Below, piece after piece: positions 40,156 through 49,118 of a stretch of DNA of 64,000 nucleotides (position 1 is its first letter; every line of letters starts with the position of its first letter). Both the position numbers and the translations under genes were made by a program. The notes below the pieces were generated by a model. The model was not told where the DNA came from. It saw only the letters and a list, made by a program, of their open reading frames with translations, and did not search any database. Where the stretch lies: contig JBNKDU010000173.1 of assembly GCA_050288425.1 (NCBI GenBank), positions 1 through 64,000 on the forward strand, in the 5' to 3' direction. Origin of the DNA: JARRKU01 sp050288425 (GTDB taxonomy: Bacteria; Desulfobacterota; Desulfobacteria; Desulfobacterales; Desulfosarcinaceae).

Positions 40156-43100
40156 TTAGAAAAGGGTCAGTTGTTCCTGTTCCGCCTTGGGCGTCTTGAT
40201 TCGGACGGCGGTGCGTGTCTTGAGCCGATCCTCGATATCGGCGACGAAATGGGAGAGCCGGCAGTTCCGGGTTTCTCCATTGATCGTGCGCCGGCGGGCC
40301 CAGGTCAGGATCAGCCGGGCGCGGGCGCGGGTCAATCCTACGAAAAAAAGCCGGCGCTCCTCTTCCATGTCCACCTGGCGGCCGGGTTGCCGCAGGGGCA
40401 GCAGGTTCTCTTCGCACCCGGCCACGAATACCACCGGGAATTCCAATCCTTTGGCGGCATGCAGGGTCATCACGGCCACCTTCTCCGCTTCGGGTTGGTA
40501 TAGATCGGTATCCCGCTGCAGGGCCAGGCGGGTTCCGAAGCCGGCTTTATCGACTCCCATGGTCTGCGCCAGTTGAATCATACGGCTGAATGGCTCGGGT
40601 TCGACGCGGGACGCCAGGGTGGTGCGGGCCACAATATGGCGCAACGTATCGGCCACATCCTTTTGGGAGGTCTCTTCGGCCAGCAGATCCAACATGCGTA
40701 CCAGGGCCGCCAGCCGGTGCTGGCGTTTGGTGGACATGCCGGGGATGGGCAGCCGGTGGACGCTGCGCAGGGCGGTTTGGAGGGTCAATTGCCGCCCATA
40801 GGCCCATTGCTTGAACATGTCCATGGTGGTGTTGCTGATGCCATAGGCGCTCAGTCCGCTGAGTTGACCGAAATCGGCATAGCCGCCCTGGCCGGTAATC
40901 ACCCGGAAGGCGGCCATCAACTTGTTCAGCGCCGGCTGGCGCACGGCCTTGCGGCTGACCCATTGACAGGGGATGGCGGCCCGGGTGAGTTGCCGGGCGA
41001 TCTGCTCCACCTGGCGTCCGGTCCGGCACAGGATGGCGAAGTCGGCAAAACTGCGTGTCGTTTCTGCATCGTCCTCATCCAGTTTATCGAAGTCGATGCT
41101 GTGAAACCCGGTGCCGCCGACCATGTTTTCGATGGTACGGCCGATGGCCACGGCTTCCGCTTTGGCCGAAGGCGTTTCCATTACCGACACGGTCCGAAAA
41201 CCGTCGATACCGGAATAGGTGCGTTCCGGAGCACCCACCTCCAGCGAAGTCCGTCGTCCCTTCCGGATCACCTGGTAGGAGGCGTCGAGGATGGTCTCGC
41301 TGGAACGGTAGTTGCGGGTCAGGTGGATGCGGCCGGCCTGGGGAAAGTCTTCGCCGAAGCGTTTAAAAAAACGCAGGTCCGACCCGCGAAAGCCGTAGAT
41401 GGCCTGATCCGGATCGCCGATGACGCAGATATTGGCCGCCGGAGGTGCCATGGCACGCAACAGCCGGTATTGAGCGTAGTCGATATCCTGGAACTCGTCC
41501 ACGAAGATGTAACGGTAGCGGTCGCGAATCTTTCGGCGCCACGCCTTGTCGGTCTCCAGATGATCCACGGCTTCCAGAATCAGGTCTTCGTAGTCATGAA
41601 GTTCCTGGAACGTCAGCAGACGCTGGTAGGCGCCATAGAATTGGGCAAGGATCGCCCGGTGACTTCGGGGGACGATGCCGTCCAGGTCGTGGTCGGGCCG
41701 CAGCAGTAGTTGTTTGGCCCGGACCACGAATTCCAGCAGGGTGGCGGGGGACAGGGCGGCGGATCCCCCATGGGAGACCAGGGCGACGGCATCGGACGCG
41801 ATGGCACGCCGGGCCGTTTCGTCGATGACGACACAACCATGGTCATCGAAGGCTTCCCGGAGCAGTTGGCGGCCCAGGCCGTGAAAGGTCGTGACCAGAG
41901 GCGTTTCGACACCGGCCGGGAGCATGGTCGTCAAGCGTTGCCGCATCTCGCGGGCGGCCTTGTTGGTGAAGGTGACGGCCAGGATGTTGTGACCGGCGAC
42001 CTTTCGATCCTCCATGAGACGAACCATGCGACAGGTAATGGCGCGGGTCTTGCCGGTGCCGGGTCCTGCGGAGATCAGCAGGGGTCCCCGGCCGTAATCC
42101 ACCACGGTCTGCTGGCGTTCGTTGAGCTGAAACCCGCTGGGACGGGGGGATTCGAACAACACGGGCGTTTCGGCGACCGGCGCGGGTGGCGGCGGTTCCG
42201 GAGCGGGAGCATGGATGGGGTTTGATTCGGGAATATCGAAGAGGCTCTGCTGCCCCTGGAGGCGGCTTCTTTCCTCGGGATCGAAAATACGAACCCGGCC
42301 GAACTCGCCGTCGAAACCGGGTTCGAAAATCACCCGGCCATCACGCATCCGGCAGATCGCCTCCGCCAGGAGGGGAATATGGCTCTTTTCCAGGTCCGAG
42401 CGGGGAATGCGACAGAGAATATCGAACTCGGATCCGTGGTCCTGAATCAACTGAGCGAAGGCCATTGCGGTTTTCTTGGTTTTGGGTCCCACCTGGAGAA
42501 CCTCGGCCAGCAAATCCTCCAGGGGAATCAAATTGCGGTATTCGGCGGCCTTATGGGGGCGGGTACCTTCGTCGCGGTCCGCCAGGTCCTCGACGCGGTG
42601 CAGAACGCCCAGGGTGAGGGGTCGTCCGCAGCGCGGGCACCGGTTGCCCAGGCGGCGCGTTTCGTCCGGGCGGCAGCGAAACGCGCATTTGCGATGGCCG
42701 TCCACATGGTATTTGCCTTCTTCGGGATAAAATTCGATGGTTCCGGAGAATTCCCGCGGTTTACCGCCGCGCAGGGCGTCGCGAATGGCGGGATAGCTCA
42801 AATCGGTATTGAAGCAGTTGGCTTCGCGGCCCAATTTGGCCGGAGAATGGGCATCGGAATTCGATACCAGGGTGTAGCGATCCAGGTTGGATACGCGCCA
42901 ATTCATGGGCGGATCCGAAGAGAGCCCCGTCTCCAGGGCGAAAATATGTTCCGTGAGATCTTCGAAACAGGCATCCACCGAATCGAAGCCCGATTTGGAT
43001 CCCAACAGGGAGAACCAGGGCGTCCAGATGTGGGCGGGAATCAGATACCCGCCGGGGGTTGTTTCCAGGACGATCTCCAGCAGGTTGCGGGCATCGAGAC

Positions 43101-43521
43101 CCAGAATGGGTCGGCCGTCGGATCGGATGTTGCCGATATCGTCCAGGCGGCGGTTGAGAAGACCGGCCGCTTCGGGATGGGGCATGAACACCAGGTTGTG
43201 GTTCTTGCGGGTGCTGCCCTCTTTCTTGTAGATGTTGCTGATTTCGGTGACCAGCATGAATCGCACCGGACGCCGGCAGGAAGGGGGCACTTTTTCGTCG
43301 CAGGCGCGGGCGAGCGAAGGCTTCAGTTTCAGCAAGCCCTCTTCTGACGGTTCGAGCTTTTCCTCTATTTCCAGCCACCATCCCGGATGGGTAAAGTCAC
43401 CGGTACCCAGAACGGTGAGCCCCTTGATCTGGGCCATGATGTAAAGGTTTTCCAAGTCGAGATTCTTGGCCGTGGCGCGTGAGTATTTGGAGTGTATATG
43501 AAAATCGGCGAGAAATTCCAT
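40156..43521 (-). CDS. EndoQ-type PHP nuclease fused to a UvrD/PcrA-type helicase
   Basis: A 1121-residue fusion. Residues 1 to about 415 are an Endonuclease-Q-like PHP domain: metal motif DFHIHSKYS (6-14), LGTGDFTHP (38-46), NSDAHSP (221-227), and a four-Cys zinc knuckle at C279, C283, C295 and C298. EndoQ nicks DNA beside deaminated bases. After a Pro-rich linker (430-460) comes a superfamily-1 helicase: Walker A SAGPGTGKT (484-492), YIFVDEFQDID, GDPDQAIYGFRGSD, TLHAAKGLEFPVVF and a VGLTRARARL motif VI. The protein ends in QLTLF, a beta-clamp-binding motif, and QQSLF at 424-428 may be a second. It lies upstream of dnaN on the opposite strand. Confidence 0.93.
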   Translation of the reverse strand: MEFLADFHIHSKYSRATAKNLDLENLYIMAQIKGLTVLGTGDFTHPGWWLEIEEKLEPSEEGLLKLKPSLARACDEKVPPSCRRPVRFMLVTEISNIYKKEGSTRKNHNLVFMPHPEAAGLLNRRLDDIGNIRSDGRPILGLDARNLLEIVLETTPGGYLIPAHIWTPWFSLLGSKSGFDSVDACFEDLTEHIFALETGLSSDPPMNWRVSNLDRYTLVSNSDAHSPAKLGREANCFNTDLSYPAIRDALRGGKPREFSGTIEFYPEEGKYHVDGHRKCAFRCRPDETRRLGNRCPRCGRPLTLGVLHRVEDLADRDEGTRPHKAAEYRNLIPLEDLLAEVLQVGPKTKKTAMAFAQLIQDHGSEFDILCRIPRSDLEKSHIPLLAEAICRMRDGRVIFEPGFDGEFGRVRIFDPEERSRLQGQQSLFDIPESNPIHAPAPEPPPPAPVAETPVLFESPRPSGFQLNERQQTVVDYGRGPLLISAGPGTGKTRAITCRMVRLMEDRKVAGHNILAVTFTNKAAREMRQRLTTMLPAGVETPLVTTFHGLGRQLLREAFDDHGCVVIDETARRAIASDAVALVSHGGSAALSPATLLEFVVRAKQLLLRPDHDLDGIVPRSHRAILAQFYGAYQRLLTFQELHDYEDLILEAVDHLETDKAWRRKIRDRYRYIFVDEFQDIDYAQYRLLRAMAPPAANICVIGDPDQAIYGFRGSDLRFFKRFGEDFPQAGRIHLTRNYRSSETILDASYQVIRKGRRTSLEVGAPERTYSGIDGFRTVSVMETPSAKAEAVAIGRTIENMVGGTGFHSIDFDKLDEDDAETTRSFADFAILCRTGRQVEQIARQLTRAAIPCQWVSRKAVRQPALNKLMAAFRVITGQGGYADFGQLSGLSAYGISNTTMDMFKQWAYGRQLTLQTALRSVHRLPIPGMSTKRQHRLAALVRMLDLLAEETSQKDVADTLRHIVARTTLASRVEPEPFSRMIQLAQTMGVDKAGFGTRLALQRDTDLYQPEAEKVAVMTLHAAKGLEFPVVFVAGCEENLLPLRQPGRQVDMEEERRLFFVGLTRARARLILTWARRRTINGETRNCRLSHFVADIEDRLKTRTAVRIKTPKAEQEQLTLF

Positions 43522-43847
43522 GATCCTGGTCCACCGGCGACGGTTATGATGGCGTGATGCCGAAGGGCATTTCATCGCGCCCAGATAATTCAACGGCGGC
43601 AGACTATCCCAAGGTTCCAGGTGTGTCAAGATTGCCACAGTGCGCCGTCCATGGGTATGGGGGGATCTGCGGCCTCTCCCCGTCGAAATCCTATATCTCA
43701 ATATTATTCATGATTTCAAATAGATGATCTATATCCGGTCCAATATTCGAGGATAAATAATCGCTCGCTCGCCAAATAGTTAAAATAAAATATATTATCA
43801 GTGAGTTATATTGATTCTATAATCCAGGCGAACGCACCAAAAAGGTC

Positions 43848-43876
43848 TTGTTTTGTATCGGGATTGCGGCTATATT
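43848..43876 (+). promoter_or_regulatory. Possible promoter of the rdgC-like gene; notes on the 402-bp gap
   Basis: TTGTTT, a 17-nt spacer and TATATT, about 50 bp before the ATG at 43924. The whole 43522-43923 gap is much AT-richer than the genes on either side, with long A/T runs around 43680-43800. Apart from this promoter I found no gene or RNA in it. Confidence 0.4.
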
Positions 43877-43923
43877 TATGTACTTTTTTGGTATTGAACA
43901 CTATATCTTGTATCAGGAACGAC

Positions 43924-44538
43924 ATGGGCCTATTGTCATCCAGTACGTCCATCACCCGCTACCGGGTGGATGGGAAAATAGAAGCACCGATTCTCGACAC
44001 CATCGCCGCGGGATTGAAGAAAAACACGGTCGCCGATATCGATGAAAATCCATCGGACCGGACCTCCGGCTGGGCCAGCTTTCAGGATCCGTTCAATACC
44101 GATTTCGAAGGGTCCAGTTTCGTCTTCGGCACCTATATCGTATTCGCCCTGCGGGTGGATAAAAAATCGATTCCCGCCAAGATGGTTCAGAAACACTTCG
44201 CCATCGAGTCGGCCAAGCGGCTTGCCGAACTGGGTCGCGAGTTCCTCACCGCCAATGAAAAGCGGGCGATCAAGGATCATGTGATCAATGAATTGAACCG
44301 GAAAATACCCTCCACCCCCAATGTGTACGATCTGGTCTGGATGTATGAATCCGGTGAGGTATGGTTCTATTCCAACCTGAAAAGCGCCAATGAAGAGTTG
44401 GAAACCTTGTTTATAAAATCGTTTGGTGTCAGCCTGGTGCATTCCATCCCCTATACCATGGCGGCGCTGGACAATTCCCTGTCCGCCGATCAGTTGGACG
44501 CATTGAATCGATTGGCCCCCGAGAATAGAGACAATTAG
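43924..44538 (+). CDS. RdgC-like recombination-associated protein
   Basis: A 204-residue protein whose N-terminus (MGLLSSSTSITRYRVDGKI) and general pattern recall the RdgC family, a ring-shaped DNA-binding protein that limits RecA action; full-length RdgC is about 300 residues, so this is a short version. The start at 43924 has AGGAAC just upstream, and the 41-residue in-frame extension to 43801 looks non-coding. The nearby dnaN-gyrB and EndoQ-helicase genes make a DNA-maintenance role sensible. Confidence in the family is moderate. Confidence 0.6.
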   Translation: MGLLSSSTSITRYRVDGKIEAPILDTIAAGLKKNTVADIDENPSDRTSGWASFQDPFNTDFEGSSFVFGTYIVFALRVDKKSIPAKMVQKHFAIESAKRLAELGREFLTANEKRAIKDHVINELNRKIPSTPNVYDLVWMYESGEVWFYSNLKSANEELETLFIKSFGVSLVHSIPYTMAALDNSLSADQLDALNRLAPENRDN

Positions 44539-44543
44539 TCGTT

Positions 44544-45080
44544 ATGTTGGATATTGCAGTCGCCTACAATCGTTACCGGTTCCTGGGGAACGAATTTTTA
44601 ACCTGGATCTGGTTCATCATCGAGAACGAGGACCATGTCGTTCGTGAATGCGACCGGGAGGCCGTGGGACTTCAGGTGGGCAACCGCATGGTATTGGAAA
44701 ACCGCTGGGCCAACGGCAAGGAGACCATCACCATCAAAGGGGACGCCGTCGGGTTGGAGGAGGGATTGTTGTGCCTGGGCAAGGGCGGATCGGTCACGGA
44801 AATCAATTTGATTTACAAGAGTGGTTCCCTTCAATGGCAATTTTCATTGAAAGGCGAAAGCCTGAATTTTTCCGGACTGAAGCTGCCGGAAACCGGTGCC
44901 GCCGAACAACCCGACGATTTGGAAGGCGTCGTGCTGGAAAAGCTCTATCTGTATGAGAAACCCTTCCGGTTCGTGGACGCCTTGTATCGCCAATTCATTG
45001 TTCTGCGATTGTCGGATCGATGGAAACAGACCTTGACGGCAATGAAAAAATGGGTTCGGGGAACCGACAAAGAGAGTTGA
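44544..45080 (+). CDS. Hypothetical protein, probable partner of the RdgC-like gene
   Basis: A 178-residue protein starting 5 bp after the RdgC-like stop, so the two are surely co-transcribed. It has a mixed alpha/beta look with no signal peptide or membrane segment (MLDIAVAYNRYRFLGNEFLTWIWFI). I do not recognise a named family. Short proteins following rdgC-like genes near dnaN are something I associate with Desulfobacterota, from memory only. No strong ribosome site precedes the ATG, which suggests translational coupling. Confidence 0.75.
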   Translation: MLDIAVAYNRYRFLGNEFLTWIWFIIENEDHVVRECDREAVGLQVGNRMVLENRWANGKETITIKGDAVGLEEGLLCLGKGGSVTEINLIYKSGSLQWQFSLKGESLNFSGLKLPETGAAEQPDDLEGVVLEKLYLYEKPFRFVDALYRQFIVLRLSDRWKQTLTAMKKWVRGTDKES

Positions 45081-45109
45081 AGAGTGCTCTCATTACATGT
45101 TCACAAATA

Positions 45110-45297
45110 GGGACTTGTGAACCGCTTTTGGAATCCTGTTGATAAGTCCAGGGTTCTGATCAAATTTCCTGACGTGGTTTGAACAGGACAGGATTGAAAG
45201 AAAGGGTACAATATTATCTGGTTATCCGGTTATCAACATTTGCACAGAATCTATTCCTTATAATAATCTTTCAATAAATAAAAATAAGGATAGTAAA
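45110..45297. other. Candidate DnaA-binding/origin-like region upstream of dnaN
   Basis: This 217-bp gap holds two DnaA-box-like nonamers TTATCAACA in opposite directions (minus strand 45145-45137, plus strand 45230-45238). Each has one mismatch to TTATCCACA. A TTATCCGGT just before the second is a weaker match. An AT-rich stretch follows (45250-45295) with a TATAAT at 45259-45264 that may be the dnaN -10 box. The features could be part of oriC or DnaA regulation of dnaN. Two imperfect boxes are weak evidence. Confidence 0.35.
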
Positions 45298-46416
45298 ATG
45301 AAGTTTACAATAGCAAAGAGCGACATCGTCGAAGTATTGGCCAAAGTACAGGGGTTGACCGGAAGAAGAAGCAGTCTGGCCATCACGGAATGTATCCACA
45401 TCAACACCACGGATAACGGCATCCAAATCATCGCCACCGACTTGGAGACCGGCTATGAAGGCAATTTCAACGCCGTGGTGGATAAGCCGGGCACCGTCGC
45501 CATCAGCGCGCGCAAGTTCTATGAAATCGTGCGTGAATTTCCCAGTTCGGAAATTTCCATCGAGGAAAAAGACAACCGGATCATCGATATCGCCAATCCG
45601 AAGGTGCAGTATCACCTCAAGGGAATGAATCCCGCAGATTTTCCGGACACCCCCACCATCGAAGACGTGCAGTTTTTCGATGTACCGGCCCAGACCCTGA
45701 AGAAGATGATCGATAAGTCTACGGTGATCAGCGGAATCGGCGAAGACAAAAAGCCCCATATCAACGGAGTTTATTGCGAGCGTTTGGCGGAATCACCAAA
45801 GGCGCTGGTTCGGATGGTCTCAACCGACGGCAGTCGTTTGTGTAAATACGATCTGGTACTGGAGGAAGGCAGCGAAATCGTACCCGGCGGCAGTATTTTG
45901 ATTCCCAAAAAGGGGTTACACGAAATCAGCAAGTTCCTGGATGGTGGAAACACCGTGCAGGTGGGAACCCAGGACAGCTATTTCGTCGTCCGGAACGAAT
46001 CCGAAAAACTATATATTCGATTGCTGGTGGGAAATTTTCCACACTATGAAGACATCATTTTTCGTGACGAGGGCCATCTTATCGAAATGGAAAAGGAACT
46101 CTTTCTCGACATGCTCAAACGCATGTCGATCCTCTGCAACGACAGTTATCGTGCCGCCATGTTTACCTTCGATGCGAATGAACTGGTGATCAATGCCACC
46201 AATCCGGATATCGGCGAATCCAAGGAAGACATGTCCATCGATTACAAAGGCGGAAAAATAGAGGCGGCCTTCAACCCGAAATTGTTCATCGATGCCGTCA
46301 ACTGTATCGACGATTCCAAACTCATCGTTAATATCGTCAGTGACGGCAAACCATGCCTGATTGAAGGCAAAGAAGACAAATCCTACCTAGGTGCAATCAT
46401 GCCGATGAGAGTGTAA
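45298..46416 (+). CDS. dnaN: DNA polymerase III beta subunit (sliding clamp)
   Basis: A 372-residue clamp of normal length, with the three-domain layout and the typical C-terminal end DKSYLGAIMPMRV. Inner landmarks include EVLAKVQGLTGRRSSLAITECIHINTT and VRMVSTDGSRL. It encircles DNA and tethers polymerase and repair enzymes, possibly including the EndoQ-helicase encoded nearby, which ends in a clamp motif. AAGGA lies before the ATG at 45298. gyrB starts 7 bp after its stop. dnaA is not in the window, and recF is absent between dnaN and gyrB. Confidence 0.98.
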   Translation: MKFTIAKSDIVEVLAKVQGLTGRRSSLAITECIHINTTDNGIQIIATDLETGYEGNFNAVVDKPGTVAISARKFYEIVREFPSSEISIEEKDNRIIDIANPKVQYHLKGMNPADFPDTPTIEDVQFFDVPAQTLKKMIDKSTVISGIGEDKKPHINGVYCERLAESPKALVRMVSTDGSRLCKYDLVLEEGSEIVPGGSILIPKKGLHEISKFLDGGNTVQVGTQDSYFVVRNESEKLYIRLLVGNFPHYEDIIFRDEGHLIEMEKELFLDMLKRMSILCNDSYRAAMFTFDANELVINATNPDIGESKEDMSIDYKGGKIEAAFNPKLFIDAVNCIDDSKLIVNIVSDGKPCLIEGKEDKSYLGAIMPMRV

Positions 46417-46423
46417 GCGCGAA

Positions 46424-48802
46424 ATGAATAAAAAATACGATGCCAGCAGCATAGATGTATTGGAAGGTCTCGAACCGGTGAGGCTCAGGCCGTCGATGTA
46501 TATCGGAAATGTGGATGTGGCCGGCCTGCATCACCTGGTCTATGAAGTGGTGGATAACAGCATAGACGAGGCCATGGCGGGTCACTGCGATCAGATCAAT
46601 GTAAAGGTCCATACCGACAACAGCGTCAGCGTGGAAGATAACGGTCGTGGGATTCCCGTAGATATCCACAAAACCGAAAATGTACCCGCGGTAGAGGTGG
46701 TGTTGACCAAATTGCACGCCGGTGGAAAGTTCGACAACGATACGTACAAGGTTTCCGGTGGTTTGCATGGTGTCGGCGTCTCCGTGGTCAATGCCCTGTC
46801 AAAACGGCTGGAAGCCGAAATCTACCAAGACGGCAAAATTTATTATCAAACCTTCGAAAAAGGAATAAAGACCAGTGAATTGGCCGTTATCGGCGAGACC
46901 AGCAAGAGAGGCACCAAGATTCATTTCACGCCCGACGACACCATCTTCAATAGCGTGGAGTATAATTACGATTATCTGGTGCGGCGGATCCGTGAACTTG
47001 CCTTTCTGAACAAAGGAATCCGTATCATCCTGGAAGATGAACGATCCGACAAGAAAGAAGAATTCTTTTATGAAGGGGGCATCGTATCGTTTGTCGAATA
47101 CCTCAACCGGCGGCATATCCCGATTCACGATGTCATTTTCATGGAAGGAGAGAAAAACGACGTCCAAATCGAGATGGCCATTCAATACAATGACACCTTC
47201 CAGGAGAGCATTCACTCTTTTGCAAACAACATCAATACGGTGGAAGGCGGTTTTCACCTGGTGGGTTTCAAGGCCGGATTGACCCGGACCCTGAATCAAT
47301 ACGCCAGCAATGGAAATCTGCCCAAAAAGCTGAGCACCCGAATCAGCGGTGACGACGTTCGGGAAGGCCTCACCGCCATCATCAGCGTACGAATCAAATC
47401 ACCGCAATTTGAAGGACAGACCAAGACCAAATTGGGTAATAGTGACGTCAAGGGTCTGGTGGAGTCGCTGGTCAACGAAAAACTGAATGTTTTCCTGGAA
47501 GAGAACCCGGCCGTTGCCAAGAAGATCATCGCCAAGGCGGTGGATGCGTCCCGGGCCCGGGACGCGGCCAAACGGGCCCGGGATCTGGCCCGCACCAAGG
47601 GGGCGCTGATCGATTCGACCCTGCCGGGAAAACTGGCCGAGTGCCAGAGTGCCGATCCGGAAGAACGTGAAATTTTCATCGTCGAAGGCGATTCGGCAGG
47701 CGGTTCCGCCAAGCAGGGAAGGGATCGAAAATTTCAGGCGATCCTGCCCCTCAAAGGAAAGATTCTTAATGTGGAAAAGGCCCGCTTCGACAAAATACTG
47801 CAGAGCGAAGAAATCAAGAATATCATTACCGCCCTGGGAGCCGGAGTGGGAAGCGAAGAATATGATATCGAAAAGATCCGCTACAAGAAAGTCATCATCA
47901 TGACCGATGCCGATGTGGATGGTTCCCATATTCGAACGTTGCTGTTGACTTTCTTCTATCGCCAGATGCGGGAGATCATCGAAAGGGGATATTTATATAT
48001 CGCCCAGCCTCCGCTATTCAAAGTCGGAAAAGGCAAAAAGGAAATCTACCTCAAGGATGAACACGACTACAACGATTTTATCCTCAAAAAAGTCTGCGAC
48101 AAAATCAAGATTCAAAGTGTTTCCCTGAACGAACCCATCAGCAATCATACGCTCTACCTGTTTGCCTGCAATCTGGCGGAGTACTATGAATCGTTGAATC
48201 GGCTGGAAAACCAGGGGATGCCCGTCGATATCATCGAAACGCTGGTCATGGAAGGCGTAGAAGATAAACAATTTCTCCAGGATGAGAACAAGGTAAAAGC
48301 TTTGAAGACCCGTATCGAGGAATACGGCTATTCCGTCGATGCGCCCCTGTGGAACGAGGAGCGGCAGGTTTTCGAGATCGATGTCACCGAACCGATCTAC
48401 CTGAAAATCGGCAGGGCGCTGATCTACTCGGGGGAATATCAAAAATGCTGCCAGTCCGGAAAACACATCGTCTCTTTCCAGCAAGGACCCTATCGGGTTA
48501 TCCAAGGCGACAAATCCGAGGATGCCGTCGAAATCGCAGATAAACGCAAACTGCTCGGCTATTTGTTCGAAGAAGGCAAGAAAGGCATCAATGTTCAGCG
48601 GTACAAAGGCCTGGGTGAAATGAATCCGGATCAGTTGTGGAAAACCACCATGCACCCGGAAAAGCGCATGATGCTGAAAGTCACCATCGACGATGCCATG
48701 GAATCGGATGAGATATTCACCATTCTGATGGGCGATCAAGTCGAACCGCGGCGGGAATTCATTCAGAACAATGCGCTGGAAGTCAGTACCCTCGATATTT
48801 AA
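46424..48802 (+). CDS. gyrB: DNA gyrase subunit B
   Basis: A 792-residue GyrB. The GHKL ATPase landmarks are EVVDNSIDEAMAGHCDQI, VEDNGRGIPVDIH and VSGGLHGVGVSVVNALS; the transducer follows. The TOPRIM domain has FIVEGDSAGGSAKQGRDRKFQAILPLKGKI and DADVDGSHIRTLLLTFFYR. The end RREFIQNNALEVSTLDI is the usual C-terminus. With GyrA it introduces negative supercoils. It directly follows dnaN, so both are likely one transcript. Confidence 0.98.
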   Translation: MNKKYDASSIDVLEGLEPVRLRPSMYIGNVDVAGLHHLVYEVVDNSIDEAMAGHCDQINVKVHTDNSVSVEDNGRGIPVDIHKTENVPAVEVVLTKLHAGGKFDNDTYKVSGGLHGVGVSVVNALSKRLEAEIYQDGKIYYQTFEKGIKTSELAVIGETSKRGTKIHFTPDDTIFNSVEYNYDYLVRRIRELAFLNKGIRIILEDERSDKKEEFFYEGGIVSFVEYLNRRHIPIHDVIFMEGEKNDVQIEMAIQYNDTFQESIHSFANNINTVEGGFHLVGFKAGLTRTLNQYASNGNLPKKLSTRISGDDVREGLTAIISVRIKSPQFEGQTKTKLGNSDVKGLVESLVNEKLNVFLEENPAVAKKIIAKAVDASRARDAAKRARDLARTKGALIDSTLPGKLAECQSADPEEREIFIVEGDSAGGSAKQGRDRKFQAILPLKGKILNVEKARFDKILQSEEIKNIITALGAGVGSEEYDIEKIRYKKVIIMTDADVDGSHIRTLLLTFFYRQMREIIERGYLYIAQPPLFKVGKGKKEIYLKDEHDYNDFILKKVCDKIKIQSVSLNEPISNHTLYLFACNLAEYYESLNRLENQGMPVDIIETLVMEGVEDKQFLQDENKVKALKTRIEEYGYSVDAPLWNEERQVFEIDVTEPIYLKIGRALIYSGEYQKCCQSGKHIVSFQQGPYRVIQGDKSEDAVEIADKRKLLGYLFEEGKKGINVQRYKGLGEMNPDQLWKTTMHPEKRMMLKVTIDDAMESDEIFTILMGDQVEPRREFIQNNALEVSTLDI

Positions 48803-48822
48803 TTTGCTTCGCCACAAGAAAA

Positions 48823-48857
48823 GAACCCCCGGGGCTGCGGCCGGCCACCGGGGGTTC
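48823..48857 (+). terminator. Hairpin terminator after gyrB; notes on the 316-bp gap
   Basis: Stem GAACCCCCGG / CCGGGGGTTC with a 15-nt GC-rich loop, 21 bp after the gyrB stop. It lacks a proper T-run, so termination may be partial. The rest of the 48803-49118 gap shows no gene or RNA that I can support; a TATAAT at 49041 may belong to the next gene's promoter. Confidence 0.5.
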
Positions 48858-49118
48858 CAAATTGGGTGCGCTTTTCAAAGCAATCGCAAACGTACCGCAC
48901 GACTTTCACTTCAGCTTAGGAGAACATACACAGGTCAAGGACAGCAGAATAGAACGCTAAGCGCAGGAGACGTATCCCACAAGAAAATTGTTTTTGTCAA
49001 GTAAAAAAAACAACTTCAGCGGGACGCATGGGCAATGAAGTTATAATCTTTTATATTTCAGTATATTGTAGCCGCATTCGCTGCAGTTGGGATCAACCGA
49101 TCGGTTTCAGGAGAAGAA

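Noticed and set aside
43801..43923. 41-residue in-frame N-terminal extension of the RdgC-like gene
   Set aside because: It starts at a GTG without a ribosome site, crosses a promoter-like sequence and has AT-rich, non-coding composition; the ATG at 43924 has AGGAAC just upstream.
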